Below, piece after piece: positions 34,185-46,800 of a stretch of DNA of 64,000 nt. The notes under the pieces are model-generated. The model was not told the origin of the DNA. It was given only the letters and a program-made list of their open reading frames with translations, and ran no database searches. Within the stretch, counting starts at the first letter, position 1. The number at the start of each line of letters is the position of its first letter. This stretch comes from Klebsormidium nitens (taxonomy: Eukaryota; Streptophyta; Klebsormidiophyceae; Klebsormidiales; Klebsormidiaceae). The translations under genes were made by a program, and so were the position numbers. The stretch covers positions 170,883 through 234,882 of the forward strand of contig DF236959.1 of NCBI GenBank assembly GCA_000708835.1, in the 5' to 3' direction.

Positions 34185-35222
34185 ATGGGAGGCTGCACCG
34201 CCGCTCATGTTGAATCCTTTCAGGGGGGCACATTTGTGCCAGAATGTCAGCGTTCGCTCCTGCAGAATCTGCCAGCCAACTCTTTAAGGCCTTTGCCCAA
34301 GCTCCCACCTCTGTCCAAGTTAGTTTCTCCTCTGCCGGTTAAAAAAAGAACAACAATTGTACTTGCCTCCGAGAATGGGGCCGCGACGGCGCCGCCGAAG
34401 GAGCAGCGGAAACAAGCGCAGAGGACGAAGACCGGCGAGGCTTCTGAAAAAGCGCCCAACTCTGAGTTGGAGCAGCAAACCTGGAGGGTCGGGACGCGGG
34501 CAGATTCCGAGCAAGAGAACACTGCATGGGAAGTGCGAGCACCTAGGACGCCGCTTGACCAAGCACAAATGAAAACGTGCTGTCAATGTGGGTTTACGAA
34601 GATGATTGACGACTATGAGAGAACGAAGACGAGCTTAGACGAGCGCAGCGCAGGTTGCCGGGCGTGCATGTCGGCTCTCCGCGCACGTCGGTCGGGCCGG
34701 CCCCTCTATCACCTTGGGATGTCGGTTGAGGACGCGTGGGAGAACGCGAAGGTGTGCACGATGTGCAAGCACCTGAAGGAGCTGCGCGACTTTGCGCGGT
34801 TGGGCGACGGGACCGCCAGACGGTGCCGGGGCTGTCAAGCAAAGTTTTCGAAGCCGCTGCAGGCGCCGGCGGATACGCCGCAGAAGTGCAACGAGTGTGG
34901 GGAGGTGAAGCCCGCGAGCGAGTTCCACCGGAAGCAGCACCGGACGAACGGGCTTTCGGGAAACTGCAAGAGTTGCTGCTCGAAGATTGAGAGAGCGCGG
35001 TATGAGAATTACCGGGGGTCCTCGGTGGTTTTGTCACGGGCGGAGAAGATGTGCACCATGTGCGGGAGGGAGCTACCGAGGACGGAGTTTTATGCGGCCA
35101 AAAACATCGACGGGCTCCAGGCAAATTGCAAGGAGTGCTTTGTCACCAGAAACACCGGACGAAGGAAGAAGAAGGCCCCGAGTGCTGGTGAAGTTGCTGA
35201 ACAATCTGAGCAATCTGATTGA
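34185..35222 (+). CDS. Protein with four tandem CxxC...CxxC zinc modules
   Basis: First in-frame ATG is at 34185; 345 residues follow. The N-terminal third is Pro/Lys/Glu-rich. Four modules then occur at 34578-34667, 34755-34835, 34887-34976 and 35052-35138, with C-x2-C, a spacer of 19-22 residues, then C-x2-C. Module 3 (CNECGEVKPASEFHR...GNCKSC) and module 4 (CTMCGRELPRTEFY...ANCKEC) match the pattern CxxCGxxKxxxEF...GLxxNCKxC. That pattern is common in phage, large-virus and bacterial HNH-like or zinc-ribbon proteins. No HNH catalytic signature is visible, so a nucleic-acid-binding role is the most I would infer. The frame runs upstream to 34107 without a stop, so the true start could be in a spliced upstream exon. 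Confidence 0.6.
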   Translation: MGGCTAAHVESFQGGTFVPECQRSLLQNLPANSLRPLPKLPPLSKLVSPLPVKKRTTIVLASENGAATAPPKEQRKQAQRTKTGEASEKAPNSELEQQTWRVGTRADSEQENTAWEVRAPRTPLDQAQMKTCCQCGFTKMIDDYERTKTSLDERSAGCRACMSALRARRSGRPLYHLGMSVEDAWENAKVCTMCKHLKELRDFARLGDGTARRCRGCQAKFSKPLQAPADTPQKCNECGEVKPASEFHRKQHRTNGLSGNCKSCCSKIERARYENYRGSSVVLSRAEKMCTMCGRELPRTEFYAAKNIDGLQANCKECFVTRNTGRRKKKAPSAGEVAEQSEQSD

Positions 35223-36209
35223 TCAATTGTTAGTGCCAAAAGCGGATTGCTTTGTGTTAGACAAATGTAGAAAGGTCCCCAGAATATTATTTGCTGCAGC
35301 AAGGTTAGAGATCATGTTGGTTGGCGGACACAAGGAATTCAAGGACAGGGGCCGCGCCCGGAAACCTTGCCACATTGTGCGACAGATTGATCAAGGATCG
35401 ACTTAGAGGAACAGTCCCAACATTTCTGGTCATTCATGCAATCATTGACTTCAAGTTGTAAAACAATCAACCGTCTGCAATGCATTTGATTCGATTGAGA
35501 TATATACCTACTTGAAAAGGACTTCGAGCGGACTCACAGATGCGGATTGATCGGATTCAGTCACGCGCGCATCTGGCTTGTATTGCATGACCACTCGCTG
35601 TGTGGCTGGGCGGCCGCGCAATGAGGGGGTCAGATCTCATTGTTTGCTGGCGCATGCAGCATGTATATGAGCGCGCGCGCGCATGATTCGATGAATTTTT
35701 GAACTACAACGAGCTGCATCGCCACAGAACACGAGGACTGTACTGACCGTCATGGGTTTGAGCAAAAGGGTAAAGTTATTAAGTCGTCTTTATCTATATT
35801 ACCCGGCTAGGGTAAAGTCCATGTCTAAGCAGACATTGCTCAAGCCATACCACTACGAAAATTGAGTAGCTGGCGCTGCTTATGGACATGAACGCTGTAC
35901 TAGGACCATGCCGCCTTCATATCTCAAAGACGAGGTTACTAAGACATGCCACACAGTCTACATGCGGAGCTCCTCAGCTGCTGATTTGCGCGGTTCCCTT
36001 ACACTCGATCAATACCCAGCCAAAGGGTCAACCACAATGATTAACCATGCCGACCAAGTGACATTTTGCGTGATTACTGATATGGCGGGGTTTGCACCGT
36101 CGGAACATAATGTCTCAACGCTCGAACCTCTATCCGGACAGCAAAGGGTCCCGTCGCCAACTTTATTGTGCACAACTCGACACGACTGCCTTGGAAGCCT
36201 GCTTGACCT
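35223..36209. other. Spacer before the Snf2 gene 3' end
   Basis: Nearly 1 kb with no supported gene. A GCGCGCGCGC run lies near 35672. Confidence 0.5.
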
Positions 36210-37823
36210 TTATGGACGCATCCTAGACCTGGCTCTCCTACTTTTTGGAGCAGGCTTTTGACCCTCCTCATCGTGAGATTGTGTCTCTCCATATCCCCGC
36301 AGGCCCGGATGCCGCCCCATGCTAGGAAGCCCTCTCTCGCCAACGTGGCCGACAGGTTCCGCCACGCCTGCATCGTCCTTACCCACATTAGTCCCTGCCC
36401 CTTCTGAATTATCTGCCTCCTTCTCCGGCATCCGTTCTTCCAAGCCCTTCCCCAAATACTCAATTCCATCGCCCGGATCAATCCCTTCATCCTTCCCACC
36501 GTTTTTTGGCATATCGCCCGTTCTCGCTTCCTCCCGATCGGTCCGAACTTCAATGGACTCTTCGCTTTCCTTCGTGCTCGCCAGACCGACCTTTGCCCCT
36601 TCAGCAACCCCTGCGACTCTCGTTCCCGCACCCAAACCTTCGCCCCCCCCCCCCCTCATCAGGCCGTTCGTCCTATGGCGCTTCGAACGCTCCTTCCCGA
36701 CCCTCTTCTCCACCCCATTGCTATCGGTCAACTCTTCCCCCCCTCCCTTTCGCCCGTGTCCCGTCCCCCCCTCAAGCTCTCCGTTTACTTCCGACCCGTC
36801 ACGTTTCCGCCCATTCGAGAGCTCGCTCTTCGAGTCGCCTCTTTGCGACGAGCCCCCCGAACGAACGCCCAACTTCAGCCTCAGTACGAGCCCCCCCGTG
36901 CTGCCTTTCTCCACCTTTTTCCACTCTTCCACAGCCGCTCGACCGCCGCCCAGTTGCAACCCACCAAGCGCTTCTCCGTTCGAGTCCGCCGCTCGCTCTC
37001 CTACTTCCGCTTTCTCGTTTTCCCTCTCTTTTACCGTCTCCTCGGTATCCGCTTGACTTCCCTTTCCTACGCTCGCTTCGACCGGCCCAGCTCTTCCCCG
37101 TTCGACTACCCTGCCTTTCCTTTTCCTGGTCCCAAACCGGGACTTCTTTTCCCCACCTTCCCGCTTCTCCACATCCACCCCGTCATCCATTTGCTCTTTT
37201 TCTTTGCCCGCTTCTTCTTCCGCTTCCGCCGTTCCGGCGGCTTCCGCCCCTGAAGGCCCCTCAAGGTGGCTCTCCACCGGCCCCTTTCTCGCATCCTTTT
37301 CGCCGCCAAAGCCTTCTCCCCTCTCATCGACCACATTCTTCTCAGCCCCGCTGCCGCTTATCTCGGGCCCTTCCTGCCCGGTTGATTGCCCCGGGGCACC
37401 CTTCTCGGCGTCCCCACCCTCGTGCAAAACTCCGTCCCTCGCTCCCGGCTCGTCTCTTGACTCCCCCTCACCCCTCTCCTCCGCCGTACCGCCATGCCCG
37501 TCCGCGCTTGGCCCTTCCCCTCGTTCTAGTTCTTCCAGATCGCCCCCGTCTTCCAGAAGACCCTCGCTATTCGCCCGTTCAACAACTTCCAAACCCTCCC
37601 CCTCTAACTCTATTTCAGTCTGCGGCCCACTTGCTGCGGCCTCGTCTGCTTTTCCCCCCCCACCGTTGTCCGCACTCGTTTTTGCCGGGGGCCGCCGCCC
37701 CTTCTTTCGCCTCTTCTTTCCCCGCCGGTCCCGTTTCCGGGGGGCCGCTTCACTCGTTCCGGCCGCTGGGGCGGATTCCGCTGCCAGAGCGGACGTCTCC
37801 GTCCCCGTCTCCTCGCCAGTCGC
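36210..37823 (-). other. Last Snf2 exon: 537-residue low-complexity charged tail
   Basis: One uninterrupted exon rich in Glu, Gly, Lys and Arg, opening with [15 protein letters not shown] and a nuclear-localisation-like [16 protein letters not shown]. It has no domain I recognise. Land-plant CHR12/23 proteins end soon after the SnAC region, from memory. The opposite strand is also open over long stretches because of the skewed composition; I regard those frames as shadows. Confidence 0.75.
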
Positions 37824-40800
37824 CTGGTATAGAAGTGAGCAATGGGGAGAGTCAGCGTAGTGCACCCACCAAGAGCAGTTCAAAGGATACTGTAACCACG
37901 TGGCTTGTCCAAACTCATGGATGCTTGTGGAGAGAAGCAGATAAGGATTTATTGGAAGATTCATTGTGAGAAAGTATAAGTAGACAGCTGGTCAGAACCG
38001 GAGCTGATCCCGTGTTCTCTGTGCTTTGTGCCTCGTTTCCCCGACTTAAGATTGGTGACGAAACTTGTTGCCGCGTATCAACGTCAGAATCCAGTCGTAA
38101 GACAGTCGACTTACCTCAGCATCTCCCTGTTCGTCCCGCCTTCGTTTCTTGCTGTGATGCCTCTCCTTTTCCGAAGCGTCATTATCCACTTCTCCGGCTA
38201 CAGTATCGTGCTTTCGCTTGCTGCCTTTCTGCTTCTTCTGTGCGCAAGGCGAGAAAGACAATCAGGACAATTGCACAATACACACCACTATCTTATCTCC
38301 TTTAGCGCCCAGCCGTGCTCACGCAAAGCACGGCATGATAGGCAGGATACAACGAACTTTAACACTTCAGTATTGTTCCTTAGCAGCGTCGATGATCACG
38401 TGACCCTTCTAGAGTCAAGGACGGAGCTTGCGGATCTAGAGCGCTTGTATCGCAAAGCAGTAGCTTCGACGAACGTCGTACAAAAGTCTAGCTCATCAAA
38501 CGTTTAAGTGATTCGAACCTAGCCGCCCTCGATTGGGACCGTGCGGTGCTCTGTCACTTAATGTTGCAACTTCGCAAAGGACGCTTTTATCATAGGCGGT
38601 TTTTGACAGAGGGCTTTGACTAAGATTGATTACAAAGAGCGAAGACAGTCAGCGAGAAACTCACAGGCTCAGCCGTGCCGTCGCTGCCCTTGCTCCGCTT
38701 GGCCGCCTTCTTCTGCGCCTTCTTCTCGAGCGCCGCTTCCTTCTCGGCTTTTATCCTTGCCTCCTCCTGAAAGACAAGCAAACACAATTAGCTATTGGAG
38801 TCACTCTATGAGCAGGCAGCATTCTCCAAGTAAATTCCCTCGAACCTGAGAAGGGGAGCAGCGCGCTAACATGGGCTATCAAGCAAGCCTCTGCAACGCG
38901 GCGCAACTCCGGACGCGTTTGCGGACTGTGTTGCTCGGAATCGAAGCTCGTGAGATTGTCTATCCACAAAACCAGGCATGACGTCAGCCTGGACACGTGG
39001 CCCCACCTCGAGCTGCCTCTCCCGCTCCTCCCGCTTCGCCTTCCGCCGCTCCTTGGCCTCGCGCCGCTCCTGCGCCACCTTGGTGACGTCACCCCCCTCG
39101 TCCACGATCTGCAGCCACTGCTCGTCGCTCAGGGGGTCCGCATAGCTGACGCGGCTCCTCTTGCGCTTTCCCCCCGCTGCGGAATTTTCTGCGGCGGAGG
39201 TCGTGACGTCGGCGGACTCCTCCTCGCGGATGTGCGCCCAGTCGGGGACCTCGTGCTCCTCCAAGAGGCGGCTTGAGAACCTGAAAAATAGAAGAGGTTG
39301 AGGTTCACTAGGGAAACGGTTGAGTCATTGCTGGGGCGCCTGGACGTTTTTAGGGTTTTGAAATTTCAAAAGGGCTGTCGAAAGGTTGTCATTCACGGAC
39401 TGACCCCGTGCGGTTTGAGTACCTGCAGAACGACGGATCGGGGTTTACAAGGGTTTGAAGTGATGGGTTTCACGGAGAGTTGAAGAAGGGCCTCAAGGAT
39501 CTGCCGCACTGCTTCCTTGTCAGCCGCAACCAATTCACGAGAGGGCAGATGGAGTCTCAGGCGGGTCTCAATTGGACGGGAGCTCAGATGAAACACTCAC
39601 GTTCGGCCTCAAAAGAGCACCTCTTGAATTTTAAGAGGCCACAGTTAATTCAAGGCTGAAATGTCCCAGGCAACTGGAAAGAACCTTGAAGGCTTTCTGC
39701 CCAAAGGCTTTCACAATGATTCAAGTGTTCAAATCTTCGCCCAGATTTGAAGAACTCAAACCGCAAGTTGCCGTATCCAAGCAACCGGATTGCCAAGCCC
39801 GTTCTCCATCAAACCATTCTCAGCACTCTTCAACGACACTTGTCTCGTCAAGCGCGCCCAATCGTCCTCCTCCGCCAGATCCCTTCTTCTTCCCTAGGCA
39901 AACCGCCAAAGTAAGAAGCTCTGTTCCTCACTTGGTCTCGCGGCGCCACTGCGCGTCAATCTGCTCGAACATCTGGAATTCGTCCTCGGTGCGCGCGAGC
40001 AGCCGGTTGATCTCGCGCTCGCTCGGCACGTCCGTGCCCAACCGCTGCGTGCCGCGCCGCATGATCTCCTCCAGCAGCTCGCGCCGCTCCTGCGAGCACA
40101 AAAAGGATCGACGTTTCAGATCCGCCGCAGTTGAAGAGCCCTCAGTGCGTACGACGCGTTCAGACCTTGAAGCTTGGTGACGGACAGGCCTCGGAGATCG
40201 GGCAGACCATATGCGAATAAATCCTAGGGGGGCTCGAAGGCCTTCCCACTTATCCAAAGTCAACAAAGCGCTTGATGGCCATCTTAAGAAAAGCGGCCAA
40301 ACACATGCTTACGAAAGAAGCGAACAAGAGGTAAACATACCCGCTGCAGATGGCAACGAGTTGCGGCTGCTGGATAAAACGACAGTACAATATGAGAAAA
40401 AACAAGGATCGAAAAGAGGAAGGCGAGAAACTACGGATGAGAAGCAAGTAAGAGAATTACCGCCGCTGTCGAGCTCTGGTTGAACATCCCCGCCTGGATG
40501 ACCTTTGCATCGATGCCCATCTTGCTGCGTGCGCGCTCCAGGATCTCTTCCTCGATGGATCCCACGCTGACCAGCACAAAGACGCGCACCTCCTTCTTCT
40601 GGCCAATCCTGCAGATGACGAGACCGTGGCGTCAGTTTCAGGAAGGGATTTGAGTGATGTACGCTATAAGGGTTCTTCTTCGGTGGATCCTTCGCTGAAC
40701 AGCACAAATATGCGCACCTCCTGCTGACCAGTGAAGAAAGAAGGGCAGCTTAGGTGATGGTCGAGCGCTCCACTTGCCCGTTTTCTTATACCCGAGTTCC

Positions 40801-43800
40801 TGGAAGACCCATTCCTAGATGCGATTGTAAACTGCTCGGTCGCATGTTGAGATGCTAATCATTGTTGAAAGGCAACAGATTCCTGTCTGGCTTTGACCGA
40901 AGATGGAGCTTTTCCGCACCTCAGCCTCGCATACAATTGAACACCAAGCCTCATCAATCTCCCTAAATCTTGGCAACAAGAAGCGCGCAACCCTTTGTAT
41001 AAAGGCACCCTCAGACTCGAACCTCTCTTCAAGCCAAAGGACAAACCGTAGTCCCCTACCTGTGAGCCCGGTCTTCCGCCTGCTGGTCCATCGCGGGGTT
41101 CCAGTCGCTGTCAAACATGATGACCGTATCCGCGGTTTGCAAATTCAGCCCGAGCCCACCCGCGCGCGTGCTCAGCAGGAAAATGAAGTACGGAGAGTCG
41201 GGCGCATTGTACAGCTCCAGCAGCTCGCGGCGCTCGTCGGTCTTGGTGTTGCCGTCCAGGCGCAGGTACGCGTAGCCGCGCCACTCGAGGTAGTCCTCCA
41301 AAATGTCCATCAGCTTCGTCATCTGCACGACGGTCGGGTATCCGCGCTTAGCCCGATTTTTCAATCTGGAAATGTCAACATCTTACACTCGAAAGCTGAT
41401 GTCAAACTGGTTAAATCCTGGCAACAGTCTTCATTTGCTGTTAGAGGGTTTGGGTGATGACAGAGTCAGAAAATACTTGACGGCCACAGTTTGCCACTAC
41501 CACTCCAAGTGATTAAAGACTGGATGAGAGCGGTGGCACAAAGTTGCACAAGAGGATACTTACCAACCTTCTGGGGCAATCGTCGGATAATTTTTGAATG
41601 TAGACGATTGAATACGCGTATCTAACAAGCGCAAAGCCCCGACCAAGATGCCAAGCGACAGGAACGACGCCGTCTTCCAATCGGAGCTGGGTAGGATAAA
41701 AGCTAGGCATAGCGAACTTACAGAATCTAGGGTTCTTAAGCCCAGGATTCGAGTTTACTTCACCAGCACAAACTGTTAAGTCAGGTGGTAAAGCAAGCTT
41801 AGAGTGCGTCACAGAGTGCGTCACGTATCCCCCGCTCGAAACGTTCTTGCCTCAATTCTCTTTGTAAGCACGAGCCCCACCTGCGAGAAGAGCAGGATGC
41901 GGTGCCCCGTCTGCTTCATCTTGGGCAGGATGCGGTCGAGCAGCTCGAACTTGCCGGATGCGCGGACGCGCTGGGACGGGTCGTCCGGGAGCGCCTCCAT
42001 GGTGTCCAAAAACAGGTACGGGTGGTTGCAGCACTTGCGCAGCTGCATCGCCGTGTTCATCAAACTGCGGCTCTTGCCTGAGGGAGACAGGACGGGGAGG
42101 GGTGGCTAAGTACTTACAGTCAAGGGTCACTTACTTACCCGACGTTTGGGACTTCGTCAGTTACTTGACGGCTGAGGAGTTGAATGAGCAGCATCGCCGT
42201 GTTCATCAAGTTACGGCTCTAGTTCAAGAGAGAGACGAAACGGAAAAGAAGAAGGAGTCGTCACTCTCAGCTGACAGCCGGTCTTCAAACATTGATTGAA
42301 AGGCGACTTCCAAAGAGAAAAGAGGAGAGAGAATAAGAGCAACAACAAGGAGGAGGAGCTCATACAAGGGACAAAGAAGAGCAGGCCGGAAAGCACCAGT
42401 GACTTGCCCCCGCTTGAGGTTCCAAGGATCGTTTTCATTAGCTGCGTTGCAGCATGGTAAGTGGGGCGGCGGCTGAAATAGGCCAATGATGGCAGGTAAG
42501 AAGCCACAGGATTTAAATCAACGGTCACAACGCACCAGTGGCTTGGCCCCCCTCGACGGCGACGCTGGACGATTCGAGGATCTGCTTGTAGTAGCTGCGC
42601 TGCCATGCGGAGAGGTCGCTCTTGAGCACGACCTGCACCTTGCTCGGCAGGTGCTTCTCCACCTCGGCCTTCTTGCGCCGCAGCAGAAACGGCCGGATCA
42701 CCTGCGAGTTAATGGACGAACACCATGAAGTTGAGGTCAAAAGAAGGGGCGATGCATAACAGCACAGCGGCTTGCTTTTGTGCTAATCCCTTGAGTGCGG
42801 CAACTCAACAGATACACGAAACAAAGTCTGCTTAATCGGTCAGCGGTCGGCTCTTCGGAACTGAATCGCAAGAAGACGAAGCGTCTGTGGAGGAGTCCGG
42901 TGCTAGACGTGCGTCTCAAGAGGCACCTTTTTCACATGTCCGACACTTCTCACCGGCTTCACAAATGAATGCAGATTTTTGGAATCGGACAGATACCGCT
43001 CGAAAGTTGCTTTGAAGGGAATTACCTGTTGCAGCCGTCTGATGACCAGAATCTCTTCTTCTTCGTTGAGCGCGAGGTCGCCCTTCTCGGCGAACGGCGC
43101 GTTGAACCAGTCCTCGAAGTTCTGCACGTTGTTGAAGATGGTCGGCAGCACGAAGTTGAGCAGGCTCCACAGCTCCTGCAGGTTGTTCTGGATGGGGGTG
43201 CCTGCAGAGGAAGACACGATAGCGCCAACGTTAGGGCGGAGCCTTTGGTAAGGGTGTCGAGGGGTCGCGTTTGACTGTAGGCACAGGAGAGCGTCCCTGA
43301 AACTTACGGCTTCTAGAGGAATTGCGACGGGGAAGTATATCTCCCCGTTCGATTCTTCAAGGGCATCATCAGGCTGCACGTTGTGCAAAGATTCCGGCAT
43401 GTTTGCTGACATCATCAAGCCCACAGAACGAATGCGAGTTCTCTTCGCACTAAACGCACAAAAAGCTAAGTGTCGTCAAAGCTGCGCAGCAATGCAATCA
43501 TAATTCTCGTATCTTGACGAAACGAAGAGAGTGCCTCACAACTGCTATTTCCGCTTAAGACAAAGCACAACAGGAATCATTGCTCTGGCATCAGCAGCGC
43601 TTAATGCTCTACCGGTTAGCAGAATTCTGCGCTTGATGTGATGGTGGTTGACGATGGAGGTGGCCATCACAGACTCATGGTCTTCATCCGCCTCCGACAT
43701 AGACATAGTTGCAAATTCATCAACCTTCCTAAATCAACAGCAGACTACGACCGACCTGTGAGCAGGATCCTGCGCTTGATGTGGTAGTGGTTGACGATGG

Positions 43801-46800
43801 TGGTGGCGAGCACGGACTCGTGGTTCTTGAGGCGGTGGCCCTCGTCCACGATGAAGTAGTGCCACCGGATCTTGCGCAGGAACGCCTTGTCGCGCATCAC
43901 CAGGTCGTAGTGCGTCAGCAACACGTTGAACTGGTGGCCCGCCACCTGGAAAAGGCAGGGAATAGATGTTCAGTTTTTGACGCGAACGACTTTCGGGAGA
44001 TCCATGTCCACATTGCGGAGAAAGATAAATCTCGATTCAAATGAATAAAAGCTGCGTGAATAATAAGGTTATTCTACCAAGCCAAGACAAACTAAAAATC
44101 CTGACACAGAGATTTCCTCACTCGCACCCGGACCCATTCTAACCATCGAGCTAAACCGACCCCTGCCCCCCGGCTTGACCTTGTTATTTATAAGATCGAG
44201 AATCATCGGAGCCAGCCTTGTTGACGACTCGTCAGACACCTGGATTATTATGGCCGACCACGAGGGAATTGGAGTCTGGATCCTTTGCATGATACGAGGG
44301 AAATCTTCCCAACTACCGATCGACATGCACGGGAACCGTTTACAAGCGTCACCGAGTCACACCGACACGTTGCGCTTCTGGCCCACCAGAATATGTGTCG
44401 AAACCTCGAAGTTACATGAGTCGTATCCTAGCATAAAGAATTGCTTTCCTGGTCAGGGCTTGAAAAGTTGTTGTAAGTGATAGACGGGCCCTGCTCACCA
44501 GCGGATCCTGCTGTATCGCTCTTCGTGTATCCAGGGTGCCGTCGTAGAGAACGGCAGAGAGGGTCGGCGCCCACGTCTTGAACTCGTGCGCCCAGTTGGG
44601 CAGGACGGCCTTCGGAGCCACGATCAGGTGGGGCCCCTGTACGCCCTTATTCTCGAATAGGTACGCGATTAGAGAGATAGTCTGCAAAAAAAGGAAGGGG
44701 CTTGCTCTGTTGGTGGTGAGTCTAAACAACATATTCCAAACCTCTGCTTTTCCAGTGAATGTTACGGAAACCTACCTCTGTGCCAGGCATTCACCAACCG
44801 TCATGATGGCATGGACAGATCGAAGGACGGTCTACAGGCAAAGGACCCTCGACTGAACACTGGTCGCTTTCTGAGAAATATCCTGAACCTTATGCGTTCT
44901 CCATACTCGAACGGTCCGGCGCCCAAAACCGTCACGAGATCCGTCACCAGACTCGTTCACTCACCTGGATCGTCTTCCCGAGCCCCATCTCGTCCGCCAG
45001 GATCCCGTTAAGGTTATTGTTGAACAGACTGAGCATCCACTGAAGCCCCTCCAACTGGTAGCTCCGCAGCTGACCCCCCACTAGGAGCCGTGGCTGCACC
45101 AGCACCTTCTCCTCGATCGCATGCACGCTCTGATTGTACTTCTTTTGGCCCGCCATCAGATCGCGTTTCGGCTCCGGGGGTTGCGCCTCGGGGGCGGCGG
45201 CGGGAGCGGCGGAGGCGTCTTTGGCTCTGGGAGAGGCGACGCCCTGCCAACAGAGAGTTCAAATGGGATAAGAACAGTGTGAAGAGGAGTGACAAGTTGA
45301 GCAATGCTTTATTCAGAGATTTAAGCCAGCGGACGCTTCCACAGCGGCTCTGGCGGTGGAACATGCCCGGAAGCATCAACATCTAAAGCCTAGACGTGGA
45401 TATTTTTGCTTTTGCGGGGCTACTCACACAGCACGGATACGGGTATGATTTAGTGGGCAGGCAACCGCGATCCCAACAAAGAATTCATATGACACCGAAG
45501 ACCAACCCGGTCGGCTCCCGTCCGCAGTCCTAGCGACTTTAATGATTCTTCTAGGCCATTGCATCATTAACCAAGGTCGGCAAGTCCGACTCCTCCTGGA
45601 GCTCCACCATCTCACTTCGGAAAACGCAGACCTTCTTCGCATCTCTCTACTTCATGATCAAGGTTTCATGCTCAAGGATCGGAGCGCCTCAAATGACTGA
45701 AGCTAACCCACCTCCTGCTCCTAGTCCTGGTGTCGTTCGGGGTTTCTCTTGCGTAGCTGCTCTATGACGGAACCGATAGCCGCGTCCCCTCAATATCTGC
45801 ATCGTCACCATTGAACACCCGAGAAGCGCCATCCGCCAAGCCTCAGATTCAAGGCCGAAAACCTCACCTCCTGCCCCTGTTCACGGTGTCGCTCGGGGTT
45901 CTTCTTGCGGATGCGCTCCTCGACGGGATCGAAGTCGTCCGCCTCCTTTTGCAGCTGAACCATCTGACCCAGCCGCTCCAGGAGTTCATCCGTCGCGCCC
46001 AGAAGCGTTTTCAGCCGCTCGTTTTTGCTCTCGGCAACTAGGGCGAGGTACGCTTCCTGGTCGTCGTTCTTGAGGGCCTGCACGCGCAGCCGCTCCGCAC
46101 GGTTCGCCCTGCACGGGGGGGTGACAAGGACGATGTTTTTCAGTATCGGATGCCAACGGGACAGCACAGAGAGTCACATTGTAATGAGACAACAACAACC
46201 TTTGCATCAATGCATCCTAGTGCCGTTCGCTCATTGGGCGACTCAGAACTTGGTACGCTGCCTCAGCGCAGGAAGCTTGAGAACCAGGGGTTCAAGCGGG
46301 TGGTAATCTTATCTGCAGACACAAAGTAAAAATCAGGCCGTATGCCATCCGCTGACCCCTATCCCAACCCAAATGACTGCAACAGCAACTATCATTCACG
46401 TGAAACTTTGTCATTGGGCTAGCACCCCACCTCTTGGCTTCCTTGGAGAGCCAGTTGAGCACCCGTCGTTCCGCTGCTTGATGTTACATATGAGGTCGCT
46501 AACCTTCCTTTCGAAACAAGACTAAATCTCATTGCAGCGACCCTCAACCATGTCAGACATCCCCTTATCAAGCTGCCACCTCACCTCTTGGCTTCCTTGG
46601 AGTGCCAGTTGAGCACCCCGTCGTTCCGCTGCTTGAGCCGCTTCGCCTCGGCGGCCTGGAGGGCGGTCCACTCGTGGTAAGACGCCAGGAGCTCCTGCAG
46701 GAAGCGCCGCCGCACCAGGAGCGCGTTCTTGCGCTTGTTCTCCTCGTTGCGCGCTTCGCGGTCGGCCTCCCTGTTGCAAGAAAGAGGACTTACGTTCGTT

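Noticed and set aside
36506-37969. Long plus-strand open frames (up to 487 codons) opposite the last Snf2 exon
   Set aside because: They arise from the skewed G/C-rich composition of the charged tail; the minus frame continues the Snf2 gene in exact phase, while the plus frames are Ser/Pro/Arg shadows.
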